Shown: in pieces, positions 7,913 to 18,250 of the stretch
Layout: the number at the start of each line of letters is the position of its first letter
How positions within the stretch are numbered: position 1 is the first letter of the stretch
NCBI RefSeq assembly: GCF_000802305.1
Contig: NZ_JTDK01000001.1
Span: forward strand, 338,609 to 402,608
Reading direction: 5' to 3'
Length of the DNA: 64,000 nucleotides
Source of the DNA: Microbacterium mangrovi
Lineage (GTDB): Bacteria; Actinomycetota; Actinomycetes; Actinomycetales; Microbacteriaceae
Translations under genes and position numbers: made by a program
The notes under the pieces: model-generated
Seen by the model: only the letters and a program-made list of their open reading frames with translations
The model's database searches: none
What the model was told of the DNA's origin: nothing

Positions 7913-9637
7913 ATGACCACTGCACCCCCCTACCGCGCCCCCGTCGAGGACTACGCGTTCCTCTACGGGGAGGCTTTCGGACGCGACCTGCTCGAGCACT
8001 CCACCGGGGGTGCGCTGACCGCTTCCGACGCGGTCGACGTCATCGCCGCCGCGGGGGACTTCGCGGCATCCGTCCTCGCCCCTCTCGAGACGGTCGGCGA
8101 CCGGGTGGGCGCGCAGCTGATCGACGGCGACGTCCGCCTTCCCGACGGCTTCGGGGACGCGTACCGCCGGTTCGTCGAGGCGGGCTGGGTGACCGCGGAA
8201 GCGCCCGAGTCCGCGGGCGGAGACGGCCTGCCGCGCGTGGTGAGCGCCGCCCTCGGTGAGATCTGGAACGCCTCGAACGCCGCGTTCGCGCTGTGCTGGG
8301 GACTCACGCAGGGCCAGATCCTCGCGCTGGATGCCGCGGCATCCCCGGCCCTGCGCGAGACGTACCTGACCAAGCTCGTGTCCGGTGAGTGGACCGGCAC
8401 GATGAACCTCACCGAGCCCGACGCGGGCACCGACCTCGGTGCGATCCGCACCCTGGCCACCCCGCGCGGCGACGGGTCGTGGAGCATCCGCGGGCAGAAG
8501 ATCTTCATCACCTGGGGCGACCACGACGCGGCCGAGAACATCGTGCACCTCGTGCTCGCACGCACCCCGGATGCCCCCGAGGGCGCGCGCGGCCTGTCCC
8601 TGTTCGTCGCACCGCGCGTCCTCGTGAACGCGGACGGAACGCTCGGCGAGCGCAACGCCATCACGACGGTGGCGATCGAGCACAAGCTCGGCATCCACGG
8701 CAGTCCCACCTGCCAGCTCGCGTACGACGACGCCACCGGTTACCTCGTGGGGGAGCTGCACGGCGGCCTGGCGGGCATGTTCGTGATGATGAACGCGGAG
8801 CGCTCGGCGATGGCGTTCCAGGCGACCGGCATCTCGGACCGCGCCCGCCAGCAGGCCGCCGCGTACGCCGCGGAACGCCGCCAGGGGCCGGTGCTCGGCC
8901 GGCCCGCCGGCACCCCGATCGCCGGTCACCCCGACGTGCAGCGGCTGCTGTCGTCGATGTCCAGCGACATCTTCGCGATGCGGGCGCTCGGCGTGCACGT
9001 CGCCGACCTCGCCGACCGGGCCGACGAGCCCGGTGCCGGCGCGCTCGCCGAGTTCTTCGTGCCGGTGCTCAAGGGGTGGGCCACGGAGGAGGCCCTGCGC
9101 ATCACGAGCGATGCGATCCAGGTGCACGGCGGCATGGGCTTCATCGAGGAGACCGGTGTCGCGCAGCACTACCGCGACGCGCGCATCATGCCCATCTACG
9201 AGGGGACGACGGCGATCCAGTCGAACGACCTGGTGGGACGAAAGGTGCTGCGCGACGGCGGGGCGACCGCCGAGACGGTGTTCGCGCAGGTCTCGGCGAC
9301 GGCCGGGCAGCTCGCCGCGACGGAGCACCCGACCGCGCACCGGATCGGCGTCCGGCTGCAGCGCGCCGTGGAGGCGTCCCGGCGCGCCACCGCGGACCTC
9401 GTCGCGTTCGCCGCGTCGCCGCGCGACGCGTTCGCGGTGAGCGTGCCGTACCTGATGCTGCTCGGCACGCTCGCCGGCGCGTGGATGCACGCCCTCGCGA
9501 CCGTCGCGGTGCTCCGCCGCGGGGAGGCGTCCGAGCAGGATGCCGCCCGTCTCGCGTCGGCGGACTTCTACACCGCGCATCATCTGCCGCGCGTGCACGC
9601 GCTCGCCGAGACCGTGGCGGCCGGAGAGATCGCCTGA
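7913..9637 (+). CDS. Acyl-CoA dehydrogenase, large DmdC/FadE-type
   Basis: At 574 residues this belongs to the long acyl-CoA dehydrogenases (DmdC/FadE5 type) that carry extra N- and C-terminal helical segments. Visible motifs are MNLTEPDAGTDLGAIRT, GQKIFITWGDHD, the substrate-pocket stretch MNAERSAMAFQATGISDRAR and the C-terminal HGGMGFIEETGVAQHYRDAR followed by YEGTTAIQSNDLVGRK. It would introduce a 2,3-double bond into an acyl-CoA using FAD. ATG at 7913 is preferred over the adjacent ATG at 7910 because GAGGAG (7901-7906) is then six bases away. It is divergent from the TetR gene and probably repressed by it. Confidence 0.86.
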   Translation: MTTAPPYRAPVEDYAFLYGEAFGRDLLEHSTGGALTASDAVDVIAAAGDFAASVLAPLETVGDRVGAQLIDGDVRLPDGFGDAYRRFVEAGWVTAEAPESAGGDGLPRVVSAALGEIWNASNAAFALCWGLTQGQILALDAAASPALRETYLTKLVSGEWTGTMNLTEPDAGTDLGAIRTLATPRGDGSWSIRGQKIFITWGDHDAAENIVHLVLARTPDAPEGARGLSLFVAPRVLVNADGTLGERNAITTVAIEHKLGIHGSPTCQLAYDDATGYLVGELHGGLAGMFVMMNAERSAMAFQATGISDRARQQAAAYAAERRQGPVLGRPAGTPIAGHPDVQRLLSSMSSDIFAMRALGVHVADLADRADEPGAGALAEFFVPVLKGWATEEALRITSDAIQVHGGMGFIEETGVAQHYRDARIMPIYEGTTAIQSNDLVGRKVLRDGGATAETVFAQVSATAGQLAATEHPTAHRIGVRLQRAVEASRRATADLVAFAASPRDAFAVSVPYLMLLGTLAGAWMHALATVAVLRRGEASEQDAARLASADFYTAHHLPRVHALAETVAAGEIA

Positions 9638-9715
9638 CCCGGCCCGTTCATGAGCGGAGCCTGAATGCCCGCGTGCAAGCCCGCAAAATCACGGTAGTAG
9701 GCTGGGACCACGGCC

Positions 9716-9740
9716 GATTTGTCTTGATATCGAGATAACT
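9716..9740. promoter_or_regulatory. Palindromic regulatory site before sucC, shared with icd
   Basis: The core TCTTGATATCGAGA (9722-9735) is a palindrome with one mismatch. The surrounding 25 bases match 21 of 25 with those at 35258-35282 upstream of icd, including the shared prefix GATTTGTCT. A TAGGCT -10 candidate at 9699-9704 would put this site in the 5' leader. The regulator is not encoded nearby. Confidence 0.55.
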
Positions 9741-9784
9741 TCTGCGGCCGGAATCCTGACATTCGCCGAAGCGAAGGAATGCAC

Positions 9785-10948
9785 GTGGATCTCTACGAGT
9801 ACCAGGCACGCGACCTTTTCGAGAAGTACGAGGTGCCGGTTCTCGCCGGCATCGTCGCCGACACTCCTGACGAGGTTCGCGCTGCCGCCGAGAAACTGGG
9901 CGGCGTCGTCGTCGTCAAGGCCCAGGTCAAGACGGGCGGTCGCGGCAAGGCCGGCGGCGTCAAGGTCGCCAAGAACCCCGATGAGGCCTACGAGGCCGCA
10001 CAGGCCATCCTCGGCCTCGACATCAAGGGCCACATCGTCAAGCGCGTGATGGTCGCCGCAGGTGCCCGCATCGCCCGCGAGTTCTACTTCTCGGTGCTGC
10101 TGGACCGGGCCAACCGCTCGTACCTGTCGCTGTGCTCGGTCGAGGGCGGCATGGAGATCGAGCAGCTCGCCGTCGAGAAGCCCGAGGCCCTCGCCCGCGT
10201 CGAGGTCGACCCCGACCGGGGCATCGACGCCGCCAAGGCGCTCGAGATCGCCAAGGCCGCGAACTTCGACGACGAGACCGCCCCCAAGGTCGCCGACGTG
10301 TTCGTCAAGCTCTTCAACGTGTACAAGGGCGAGGATGCCACCCTCGTCGAGGTGAACCCGCTCGTGCAGACCGAGGACGGCGCCATCATCGCGCTCGACG
10401 GCAAGGTCTCGCTCGACGAGAACGCCGCGTTCCGTCACGCCGACCACGAGGCGCTCGAAGACAAGTCCGCGGCCGACCCGCTCGAGGCGAAGGCCAAGGA
10501 GCACGACCTCAACTACGTCAAGCTCGACGGCCAGGTCGGCATCATCGGCAACGGCGCGGGCCTGGTGATGTCCACCCTCGACGTGGTCGCGTACGCGGGC
10601 GAGAAGCACGGCGGCGTGAAGCCGGCGAACTTCCTCGACATCGGCGGCGGGGCATCCGCGGCGGTCATGGCCGCCGGCCTGGACGTCATCCTGAACGACC
10701 CGCAGGTCGAGAGCGTGTTCGTGAACGTGTTCGGCGGCATCACCGCGTGCGACGCGGTCGCCAACGGCATCGTCGGTGCGCTGAACACGCTCGGCGACGA
10801 GGCGAACAAGCCGCTCGTCGTGCGCCTCGACGGCAACAACGTCGACGAGGGCCGCCGCATCCTCGCCGAGTACGCCCACCCGCTCGTCACCCTCGCCGCG
10901 ACCATGGACGACGGCGCCGACAAGGCCGCCGAGCTGGCGAACGCATAA
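9785..10948 (+). CDS. sucC: Succinyl-CoA synthetase, beta subunit
   Basis: The 387-residue beta subunit binds nucleotide in an N-terminal ATP-grasp domain ([28 protein letters not shown]) and carries the C-terminal CoA-ligase domain ([31 protein letters not shown]). With SucD it converts succinyl-CoA to succinate and makes ATP or GTP in the TCA cycle. GTG at 9785 is chosen because AAGGA (9774-9778) is six bases away; an ATG two codons upstream is too close to it. A palindrome shared with the icd promoter lies about 45 bp upstream. sucD follows after 12 bp. Confidence 0.96.
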   Translation: MDLYEYQARDLFEKYEVPVLAGIVADTPDEVRAAAEKLGGVVVVKAQVKTGGRGKAGGVKVAKNPDEAYEAAQAILGLDIKGHIVKRVMVAAGARIAREFYFSVLLDRANRSYLSLCSVEGGMEIEQLAVEKPEALARVEVDPDRGIDAAKALEIAKAANFDDETAPKVADVFVKLFNVYKGEDATLVEVNPLVQTEDGAIIALDGKVSLDENAAFRHADHEALEDKSAADPLEAKAKEHDLNYVKLDGQVGIIGNGAGLVMSTLDVVAYAGEKHGGVKPANFLDIGGGASAAVMAAGLDVILNDPQVESVFVNVFGGITACDAVANGIVGALNTLGDEANKPLVVRLDGNNVDEGRRILAEYAHPLVTLAATMDDGADKAAELANA

Positions 10949-11863
<915 letters not shown>

Positions 11864-11872
11864 GGCGCACCT

Positions 11873-11917
11873 CGAAGGCCCTGGGCCCCGGCATCCATCC
11901 GGGGCCCAGGGCCTTCG
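11873..11917 (+). terminator. Terminator hairpin after sucCD
   Basis: A perfect 19-bp stem (11873-11891 with 11899-11917) encloses the 7-base loop CATCCAT. The stem is very GC-rich. There is no downstream T run, as is common for actinobacterial terminators. Confidence 0.85.
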
Positions 11918-11977
11918 CGTCTGCCGGCGCCGAGAGCGCGGTGCATTCGCATCACCGACGACGGTAGCGTGTACGGA

Positions 11978-13015
11978 ATGCGACTCGGGATCGACTTCGG
12001 AACCACGCGCACGGTCGTCGCCGGCGTCGACCGCGGCGTTCACCCCGTCCTGGAGTTCGAGGATCACGCGGGCGGCGCGCACGGGTTCTTCCCGACAGTG
12101 GTCGCGCTCGCGGCCGGGCGCCTTGTCTTCGGCTTCGAGGCCCTCGAGGCGGGTCGGCGCGGGGCGCCGGTGCTCCGCTCGTTCACGCACCTCCTCGGCG
12201 ATCCGGTGCTGCAGGCCGACAGCACGGCATCCGTCGGCTCGCGCGAGGTGCCCCTCGTCGATCTCCTCGCCGCCTACCTCCGTGACGTCCGGGACCGGCT
12301 GCCGGTGGATCCCGGCGAAGTGGCCGTCTCGGTTCCCGCACACGCGCCCGACACCCGGCGTCACCTCACGCTCGAGGCTTTTCGCGCAGCGGACTTCGCA
12401 GTCGTCGCCACGATCGACGAGCCGTCGGCCGCCGCCTTCGAGTACACGCATCGGCACGCGCGCAGCCTGACGGCGCGGCGCTCGCAGATCGGCGTCTTCG
12501 ACCTCGGCGGCGACACCTTCGACGCATCGCTGCTGGACGCGAGAGGCGGGCAGCCCGCCGTGCTCGAGACCCGCCGGGTGCCCCGGCTCGGCAGCGACGA
12601 CTTCGACCGGATCCTCGTCGATCTCGTGCTCGCGCGGGTCGGAGCCTGGCGGGAGGCTCTCGAACCGGCCGTGCTCGAGAACCTCGAAGGGCAGTGCCGC
12701 GCCGCCCTGGAGCGCCTGACGCCCCAGACCCGGCGCATCGCCGTCGATGTCCACGGCGATCAGGTCGTGGTGCCCGTCGACGAGCTCTGGGCGGCGATCG
12801 GCCCGCTCGTCGAGCGGTGCCTCGCCGAGATGGACCCGCTGGTCGGCGTTCTGGATCGCGATTCCTCCGTGGCCGGCATCTCGCTCGTCGGCAGCGGATC
12901 GCGCCTGCCGCTGGTGTCGCGCCTCGCCCGCGAGCGCTACGGCAGCCGCGTGCATCGCTCGCCCCACCCATCCGCCGCGACCGCGATCGGGCTCGCGATC
13001 TCCATCGATCGCTGA
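11978..13015 (+). CDS. Hsp70-like ATPase-domain protein without substrate-binding domain
   Basis: This 345-residue protein covers only the actin/Hsp70 ATPase fold: phosphate-1 GIDFGTTRTVV, phosphate-2 VFDLGGDTFDASLL and adenosine motif SLVGSGSRLPLVSRL. DnaK normally has DLGGGTFD; here the third Gly is Asp. The beta-sandwich substrate domain and lid are absent, so classical chaperone action is unlikely. The function is unknown. ATG at 11978 lies 7 bases after the -10 TAGCGT (11965-11970), giving a leaderless message. It is immediately upstream of a ParR/ParM-like pair, a second actin-fold ATPase system. Confidence 0.8.
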   Translation: MRLGIDFGTTRTVVAGVDRGVHPVLEFEDHAGGAHGFFPTVVALAAGRLVFGFEALEAGRRGAPVLRSFTHLLGDPVLQADSTASVGSREVPLVDLLAAYLRDVRDRLPVDPGEVAVSVPAHAPDTRRHLTLEAFRAADFAVVATIDEPSAAAFEYTHRHARSLTARRSQIGVFDLGGDTFDASLLDARGGQPAVLETRRVPRLGSDDFDRILVDLVLARVGAWREALEPAVLENLEGQCRAALERLTPQTRRIAVDVHGDQVVVPVDELWAAIGPLVERCLAEMDPLVGVLDRDSSVAGISLVGSGSRLPLVSRLARERYGSRVHRSPHPSAATAIGLAISIDR

Positions 13016-13065
13016 TCCCGTCCACACGGACGAAGCGCGACGCCGAGCATTCACTCGGACGGGAT
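13015..13065. repeat. Inverted repeat upstream of the ParR-like gene
   Basis: ATCCCGTCC (13015-13023) and GGACGGGAT (13057-13065) are perfect 9-base inverted arms separated by 33 bp, starting at the Hsp70-like stop codon. The right arm abuts a -10-like TAATGT (13065-13070). It could be a terminator, an operator or part of a centromere-like site for the ParR-like protein; the sequence does not decide. Confidence 0.45.
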
Positions 13066-13132
13066 AATGTACGTTGGCAGTGGCGTGTCGCGGTGATCCG
13101 GCGTGCTGACGAGCAAGGAATGGAGCGCGGTA

Positions 13133-13588
13133 GTGGCCCAGACGGCATCCGCCCGCAAGGTGCAGCTCACCATCCCGCCTGCCGACACCACCATGAACGA
13201 GTGGCTGGATGTCCAGTACTCGGCGGCCGACTCCATCCGCAAGCTCATCCGCGAGTCCGTTGCGCGCGAAGGCTTCACCGACGTCGCCAACCGCCCGGTG
13301 CGCCCGCCGGCGAACCCCATCTACGTCGCGGAGGACTTCCCCGACGAGCCTCCCGCTCCGTCGGCCGAAGAGCCGGGCTCGGCGCGTGACGAGCCGGCCC
13401 CCGCCGCGAAGCCGGTGCGTGAGCCGTCTCCCGCCCCGAAACCGGTGCGCAAGCCGGCCCCCGCAGCCGAAGACGACGGGGCGGAGCCGCGTGCTGCCGC
13501 CCCCCGCACGGCAACGCCCAGGACTCGCCGAGTGCAGGCCGCCGACCGATCCGCGACCGACACCATCAACGACATCCTCGGTCTCTGA
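13133..13588 (+). CDS. ParR-like ribbon-helix-helix adaptor protein
   Basis: The first 50 residues (KVQLTIPPADTTMNEWLDVQ, then YSAADSIRKLIRESVAREGF) have the strand-helix-helix pattern of ribbon-helix-helix ParR-type DNA-binding proteins. A proline/alanine/lysine-rich linker of about 80 residues follows, then a short C-terminal segment TDTINDILGL that could be an amphipathic helix. In plasmid ParMRC systems, ParR binds centromere repeats and its C-terminal peptide engages the ParM filament; this layout fits that plan. GTG at 13133 is chosen because GGAG (13122-13125) is 7 bases upstream; GTG at 13103 would add ten residues. A ParM-like gene starts 48 bp downstream. Confidence 0.6.
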   Translation: MAQTASARKVQLTIPPADTTMNEWLDVQYSAADSIRKLIRESVAREGFTDVANRPVRPPANPIYVAEDFPDEPPAPSAEEPGSARDEPAPAAKPVREPSPAPKPVRKPAPAAEDDGAEPRAAAPRTATPRTRRVQAADRSATDTINDILGL

Positions 13589-13636
13589 CCCCTCCTTCCC
13601 TCTTCATCCGACTACGCGGAAAGAAAGGCTTCCCCT

Positions 13637-14947
13637 ATGAGCTCGGACATCATCCACCTCACCGGCGGCATCGACGTCGGCAACGGTTACGTCAAGGGCA
13701 TGATCCTCAACACGGACACCGACGTGCGCGACCGGATCGACCTGCCCAGCGCCATCGTCGCCACGCCTCGCCAGTCGCCGAAGGTCCCGGTCGAGGACGA
13801 TGAGGCGCTGCAGGTGATGGAGGATGCCGAGCAGGACTTCTACAACCGCCTCGACGCATCCATCTCGTCGCCGCTGGTCGCCGACAGCGACCGTCGCATC
13901 TTCGGTCGGGCGGCGCTCAGCGTGCGCGGCTCGGCGTTCAGCGAATTCGAGGTGCACGACGGCCACGCCAGCAAGGCCGACCAGCAGCTCAGCAAGATCC
14001 TGGTGCTCGGCGTGTACGCCGCCAAGGCGCTGCGAGACTACGTGCGCGAGAACGGCGAGCTGCCCGACCACGAGCTGCGCGTCGAGGTGCGCACCGGCCT
14101 GGCCCTGCCGATCAGCGAGTTCGTCGCGCGCCGCTACGGCTACGCCGGCGAGTTCATCGGCTCGAAGGGCTCGGCCGTGCACCTGGTCACGATCAAGAAC
14201 TTCAACACCCCCGTCAGCCTGCGCCTCGAGTTCGTGGACGTCCAGGTCGTCGCCGAGGGCGCGTCCGCGCAGTTCGCCATCTCGGACAAGGGCGAACCGC
14301 TCGCCAACGCGCTGCTGGCCGACCTGCGCTCCCGCGAGGCGGACTTCCTGCCCGAGATCACCGGCGCCGACCTCGTCGCCGCGCAGCACACCATCGGCAT
14401 CGACGTCGGCGAGGGCACGGTCAACTTCCCCGTGTTCACGGCGGGCCGGTTCAACGCCGAAGCAGCCTCGACGCTGGACATGGGGTACGGCACGATCCTC
14501 GAGAACGCGCTCGACCGCCAGGACGAGGCCGATCTGCGCTTCACGAGCCGCAAGCAGCTCGCCGACTTCCTGCAGACCGCTCCGACGGCGCTGCAGCGCG
14601 GTCGCCACCAGCGCGCCGAGCGCCTCGTCGAGCCCGACGTCAAGCACCTCGTCGAGCAGATCCGCCGTGCCTTCGACGAGACGCTCAGCCAGTCGGGCGA
14701 GTCGACCGAGGTCGTCTACGTCTACGGTGGCGGCTCCGGCCCGATCAAGGATGCCCTCTACCCCGAGCTCATCCGCACCGCCGGTGACGTCCCCGTCCTC
14801 TACCTCGACGCCCGCTACTCGCGCCACCTGAACCGCGAGGGCCTGTTCCTCGCCGCGCGTGCCGCCGAGGAGGAGGGCCGCGCGATCGACAGCGGCACCG
14901 AGCCCACCCGGCGCGCCTCTCGGAAGCACACGACGATCGCTTCCTGA
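13637..14947 (+). CDS. ParM/StbA-family actin-like ATPase
   Basis: This 436-residue protein has the actin-fold motifs of ParM/Alp proteins: phosphate-1 GGIDVGNGYVKGMIL, phosphate-2 TIGIDVGEGTVNFPVF and adenosine VYVYGGGSGPIKDALY. Such proteins polymerise with ATP and push DNA or other cargo apart. It lies directly behind a ribbon-helix-helix gene, as in plasmid par operons, but the surroundings are housekeeping chromosome (sucCD, purNH), with no plasmid replication genes. AGAAAGG lies before the ATG. A strong hairpin follows the stop. The role could be segregation, positioning of a cell component, or a remnant of an integrated element. Confidence 0.8.
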   Translation: MSSDIIHLTGGIDVGNGYVKGMILNTDTDVRDRIDLPSAIVATPRQSPKVPVEDDEALQVMEDAEQDFYNRLDASISSPLVADSDRRIFGRAALSVRGSAFSEFEVHDGHASKADQQLSKILVLGVYAAKALRDYVRENGELPDHELRVEVRTGLALPISEFVARRYGYAGEFIGSKGSAVHLVTIKNFNTPVSLRLEFVDVQVVAEGASAQFAISDKGEPLANALLADLRSREADFLPEITGADLVAAQHTIGIDVGEGTVNFPVFTAGRFNAEAASTLDMGYGTILENALDRQDEADLRFTSRKQLADFLQTAPTALQRGRHQRAERLVEPDVKHLVEQIRRAFDETLSQSGESTEVVYVYGGGSGPIKDALYPELIRTAGDVPVLYLDARYSRHLNREGLFLAARAAEEEGRAIDSGTEPTRRASRKHTTIAS

Positions 14948-14957
14948 CAGCCAGCGT

Positions 14958-14995
14958 CGAGAAGGGCTCCGGGCACCCGCCCGGGGCCCTTCTCG
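14958..14995 (+). terminator. Terminator hairpin after the ParM-like gene
   Basis: A 17-bp stem with one G-T pair (14958-14974 with 14979-14995) and a 4-base loop begins 10 bp after the stop. TTCCCC follows. The remaining 174 bp up to the next gene hold only the promoter of that gene. Confidence 0.8.
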
Positions 14996-15169
14996 TTCCC
15001 CGGCGGGTCTTGACCGGCGCCCGCGAGACAGGTCTTTGCTGCCGAGACAGGGGCGCCGCGCACCCGCGTCGTCGGCGCGAGCATGTTTCGGTGACGGGTT
15101 CTGCGTGGACTCTACTGGCAAGCGCGCAGGAAACGGCCGGCCCCCGGAAACTCGCCCTACGCTGGAGGC

Positions 15170-15616
15170 ATGCCACTGAATGGGGAGTACCTCCCGTCCA
15201 CCGCGGAGTGGGCGCGCACGCAGGCCGAGAAGTTCGAGGCGACCGAGGGAGCCGAGGCCAACGAGCTGCGCGGCCGGCCGATCATCGTCCTGACCACGGT
15301 GGGCGCCAAGACGGGGGCGCTGCGCAAGACGGCGCTCATGCGCGTCGAGCACGACGGCCGGTACGTCGTCGTCGCGTCCAAGGGCGGCGCGCCCCACGAG
15401 CCCAAGTGGGCCGGCAACATCCGCCGGCATCCGCACGTCGAACTCCAGGACGGCGCGGTCAAGCGCGACTACGACGCCCGCGAGCTCGACGTCGACGGCG
15501 ACGAGTACGCCACCTGGTGGAAGCGCGCCAACGAGACCTGGCCGTCGTACGACGACTACCAGACCAAGACCGACCGGCGCATCGCGCTCTTCCTCCTCGA
15601 GCCCCGCGAGGCGTGA
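15170..15616 (+). CDS. F420-type deazaflavin-dependent nitroreductase family protein
   Basis: This 148-residue protein shows the split-barrel pattern of F420H2-dependent (Ddn-like) oxidoreductases: [40 protein letters not shown] and an acidic C-terminal half ending [17 protein letters not shown]. Members reduce nitroaromatics, quinones or other unsaturated compounds using reduced F420; the physiological substrate is unknown. ATG at 15170 lies 6 bases after TACGCT (15158-15163), so it is leaderless. The stop overlaps the next gene's GTG. Confidence 0.85.
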   Translation: MPLNGEYLPSTAEWARTQAEKFEATEGAEANELRGRPIIVLTTVGAKTGALRKTALMRVEHDGRYVVVASKGGAPHEPKWAGNIRRHPHVELQDGAVKRDYDARELDVDGDEYATWWKRANETWPSYDDYQTKTDRRIALFLLEPREA

Positions 15617-16356
15617 CGGACCTCGAGCTCGCGCGGATCGCCGCGGGCGCGGTCACGCTGCACGACGCCCGGCGCAAGGTCCGCCGCACCGTCGAGCTCG
15701 AGCCGTTCGAGATCGGCGTCTATCCGGTCACGCAGGCCCAGCTCGGCGATCTGCTCGGCATCGCGGCGGAGTCCCCGCGCCGCCCCGCGGTCGAGGTCAC
15801 CTGGATGCGGGCCATCCGGTTCTGCAACGCCGCCTCCGAGTGGGAGGGCCTCGACCCGGCCTACCGGGTCGACGGCGACGAGGTCGCCTGGCAGGTGGAT
15901 GCCGACGGCTTCCGCCTGCCCACCGAGGCCGAGTGGGAATTCGCCTGCCGCGCCGGTTCCACGGGTGCGCAGTACGGCCCGCTCGCCGAGGTCGCGTGGA
16001 CGAGCGCCGACGGCCTCACCGCACCGGCCGAGGTGGGCGGGAGGATGCCGAACCTCAACGGTCTCTTCGACACCCTCGGGAACGTGTGGGAGTGGTGCTG
16101 GGACCTGCTCGATCCCGCCCGCTACCGGGACTACCGGGTGTTCCGCGGAGGCGGGTACGCCGACGACGCGCACAGCGTGCGGGCATCCACCCGCCGCGGC
16201 GGCGGCCCGACGATGGCGTACGAGGACGTCGGATTCCGCGTGGCGCGCGGCGGCTTCGACACGGCGGACGCCGCGCAGGGCTGGTCGGCGCAGCAGGATG
16301 CCGAACGGGCCGACATCGACGGCCCGCTCCCACCGGGCTGGACGCCGTTGCGGTGA
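15613..16356 (+). CDS. SUMF1/FGE-like domain protein without the FGE cysteine pair
   Basis: This 247-residue protein has the formylglycine-generating-enzyme fold: [52 protein letters not shown] and [19 protein letters not shown]. True sulfatase-activating enzymes use a C-terminal Cys pair near that last Arg-rich segment; no Cys is present there, so sulfatase activation is unlikely and another oxygenase or scaffold role is possible. GTG at 15613 shares bases with the TGA of the F420-type gene (GTGA overlap), indicating translational coupling. Confidence 0.78.
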   Translation: MTDLELARIAAGAVTLHDARRKVRRTVELEPFEIGVYPVTQAQLGDLLGIAAESPRRPAVEVTWMRAIRFCNAASEWEGLDPAYRVDGDEVAWQVDADGFRLPTEAEWEFACRAGSTGAQYGPLAEVAWTSADGLTAPAEVGGRMPNLNGLFDTLGNVWEWCWDLLDPARYRDYRVFRGGGYADDAHSVRASTRRGGGPTMAYEDVGFRVARGGFDTADAAQGWSAQQDAERADIDGPLPPGWTPLR

Positions 16357-16389
16357 TCCGGAGGGGGTGAACGGTAGGGTCGATCAGGC

Positions 16390-17619
16390 ATGAACCGCCT
16401 CCTCGTCACCCTGCTCTCCGCCCTGGACGCCGCCATCGCGGCCGTCATCGGGCTGGCTGCCGTCGTCGTGCCGCTCGTGCTGCTGTGGCTGTTCGGGATG
16501 CCGGGGGCGTCATGGATCGGGCTGTGGCCGACGGCGGCGTCCATCTGGCAGCTCGGGCACCTCGTGCCGGTCACCCTGCATCTGCCCGCGCAGTACCTCG
16601 CGGCCACCGGCATCCCGGAGTCGGCTGCGGCCTTCACCGTGTCGCTGGCCCCGCTCGCGTTCACGGCGTTCACGGCGATCTTCGCCGCCCGCTCGGGCGG
16701 CCGGGCGGTGCGCGCGGGGGACGGTCCCGCGGGCGTCGGCGCCGGGGCCGTCGTGTTCGCGATCGTCGCCGCCCTCGTGCTGGCGACCTCCCGCACCGAC
16801 GTCGCGGTGGTGAACGGCTGGCTCGCCGTGTTCGTCCCCGCCCTGGTGTTCCTCGTCGGCGGCCTTCTCGGGTGGTTCGGCACCGCCTGGCGCGACGGCG
16901 ACGGCGGCCGCATCGACGCGCTGCGCGACCGGATCGACGCGTTGCCGGACGGCTGGGGGATCGTGCCGGATGCCGCGCTGCGCGGGGCCGTGGCCGCCCT
17001 CACCGGCCTGATCTCGCTGGGCGCCGCGGCGGTCGCCGTGGACGTCCTATTCAATGGCAGCCGGATCATCGCCCTGTACGAGGCGGGCAACATGAGCGTC
17101 ATCGGCGTGGTCATCACGTCGCTCGGCCAGCTGGCCTACCTCCCGACGATGATCGTCTGGGCGGTGTCGTACATCTCCGGCCCCGGTTTCGTCTTCGGCA
17201 CGGCGGGTGCCGTCTCGCCCGCCGGCACCCACCTCGGCGTGGTGCCCGGCATCCCCGTTCTCGGCGCCCTGCCCGCGCACAGCTCCCCGTGGATGCTGAT
17301 CGTCGTGCTGCTGCCGATCGCGATCGGCGCGGGTGCGGGCTACCTGGTGCGCGTTCGCCTCCTCGAGGACGGTGACGGCGAGGACGCCCCGTTCGGTCCG
17401 CGCGCGATCGCCGCGATCGGCATCGCGCTGCTGTCCGCTGCAGGCATGGCCGTGCTCGCGGCCGTGTCGTCGGGCTCCATCGGCCCGGGCGGCCTCGCCC
17501 ACGTCGGCCCGATCTGGTGGGCGGCCGCCCTGGCTGTGGGCGTCGAGGTGCTCCTCGGCGCGGCCATCCTGCTGCTCGGCTCCCGCTCCCGGCGGGAGAC
17601 CGGGATGACGCCGGTCTGA
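16390..17619 (+). CDS. DUF6350-family polytopic membrane protein
   Basis: This 409-residue protein is almost entirely hydrophobic, with about nine to ten predicted membrane helices separated by short loops (for example [56 protein letters not shown]). In Microbacteriaceae a DUF6350 protein typically precedes purN, as here. No function is known. A TAGGGT -10 (16375-16380) lies 9 bases before ATG. The purN start follows 23 bp after the stop with its own -10. Confidence 0.75.
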   Translation: MNRLLVTLLSALDAAIAAVIGLAAVVVPLVLLWLFGMPGASWIGLWPTAASIWQLGHLVPVTLHLPAQYLAATGIPESAAAFTVSLAPLAFTAFTAIFAARSGGRAVRAGDGPAGVGAGAVVFAIVAALVLATSRTDVAVVNGWLAVFVPALVFLVGGLLGWFGTAWRDGDGGRIDALRDRIDALPDGWGIVPDAALRGAVAALTGLISLGAAAVAVDVLFNGSRIIALYEAGNMSVIGVVITSLGQLAYLPTMIVWAVSYISGPGFVFGTAGAVSPAGTHLGVVPGIPVLGALPAHSSPWMLIVVLLPIAIGAGAGYLVRVRLLEDGDGEDAPFGPRAIAAIGIALLSAAGMAVLAAVSSGSIGPGGLAHVGPIWWAAALAVGVEVLLGAAILLLGSRSRRETGMTPV

Positions 17620-17642
17620 GCGCTCTCCACTAAGCTGGGCGC

Positions 17643-18248
17643 GTGCTCACGGTCGCGGTCCTCATCTCCGGTACCGGGTCGAACCTTCGGGCACTGCTCG
17701 AAGCGGCCGACGCCCCGGACTTCCCCGCTCGCATCATCGCCGTCGGCGCCGACCGGCAGGCCGACGGCCTCGAGCACGCCGAGAACTTCGGCATCCCGAG
17801 CTTCACCGTGCCCTGGGAGCGATTCCCCTCGCGCGAGGAGTGGGGCGCCGAGCTCGGCGCTCAGCTGCGCGTCTGGAATCCGGACCTCGTCGTCCTCAGC
17901 GGGCTCATGCGGCTGCTGCCGGCCTCCCTCGTCGACGAGTGGGCGCCCCGCATCATCAACACGCATCCGGCGTACCTTCCCGAGTTCCCCGGCGCGCACG
18001 GCGTGCGGGACGCGCTCGCGGCCGGGGTCGCGCGCACCGGAGCATCCGTCATCGTGGTCGACAACGGGGTCGATTCCGGGCCGATCCTCGCCCAGGAGCG
18101 CGTGCCCGTGCTGCCCGACGACGACGAGCACACGCTGCACGAGCGCATCAAGCCCGTGGAGCGGCGTCTGCTCATCGACGTCGTGCGCCGCATCGCGACC
18201 GGCGAGCTCGATCTCGCTGCAGCATCCCAACCCGACCCCCAGGAGTGA
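17643..18248 (+). CDS. purN: Phosphoribosylglycinamide formyltransferase
   Basis: This 201-residue enzyme transfers a formyl group from 10-formyl-THF to GAR in purine synthesis. [16 protein letters not shown] binds the phosphate; the catalytic Asn and His lie in [18 protein letters not shown], and Asp in [17 protein letters not shown] at 17643 lies 6 bases after TAAGCT (17631-17636), so the message is leaderless. purH follows after 2 bp, with the ribosome-binding site AGGAG overlapping the purN end. Confidence 0.95.
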   Translation: MLTVAVLISGTGSNLRALLEAADAPDFPARIIAVGADRQADGLEHAENFGIPSFTVPWERFPSREEWGAELGAQLRVWNPDLVVLSGLMRLLPASLVDEWAPRIINTHPAYLPEFPGAHGVRDALAAGVARTGASVIVVDNGVDSGPILAQERVPVLPDDDEHTLHERIKPVERRLLIDVVRRIATGELDLAAASQPDPQE

Positions 18249-18250
18249 TC

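Noticed and set aside
9779..9784. ATG start for sucC two codons upstream
   Set aside because: The AAGGA ribosome-binding site would abut it; GTG at 9785 has proper spacing and matches the family N-terminus.
15613..16356. Formylglycine-generating enzyme (sulfatase activator)
   Set aside because: The C-terminal catalytic cysteine pair is missing and no sulfatase gene is nearby.
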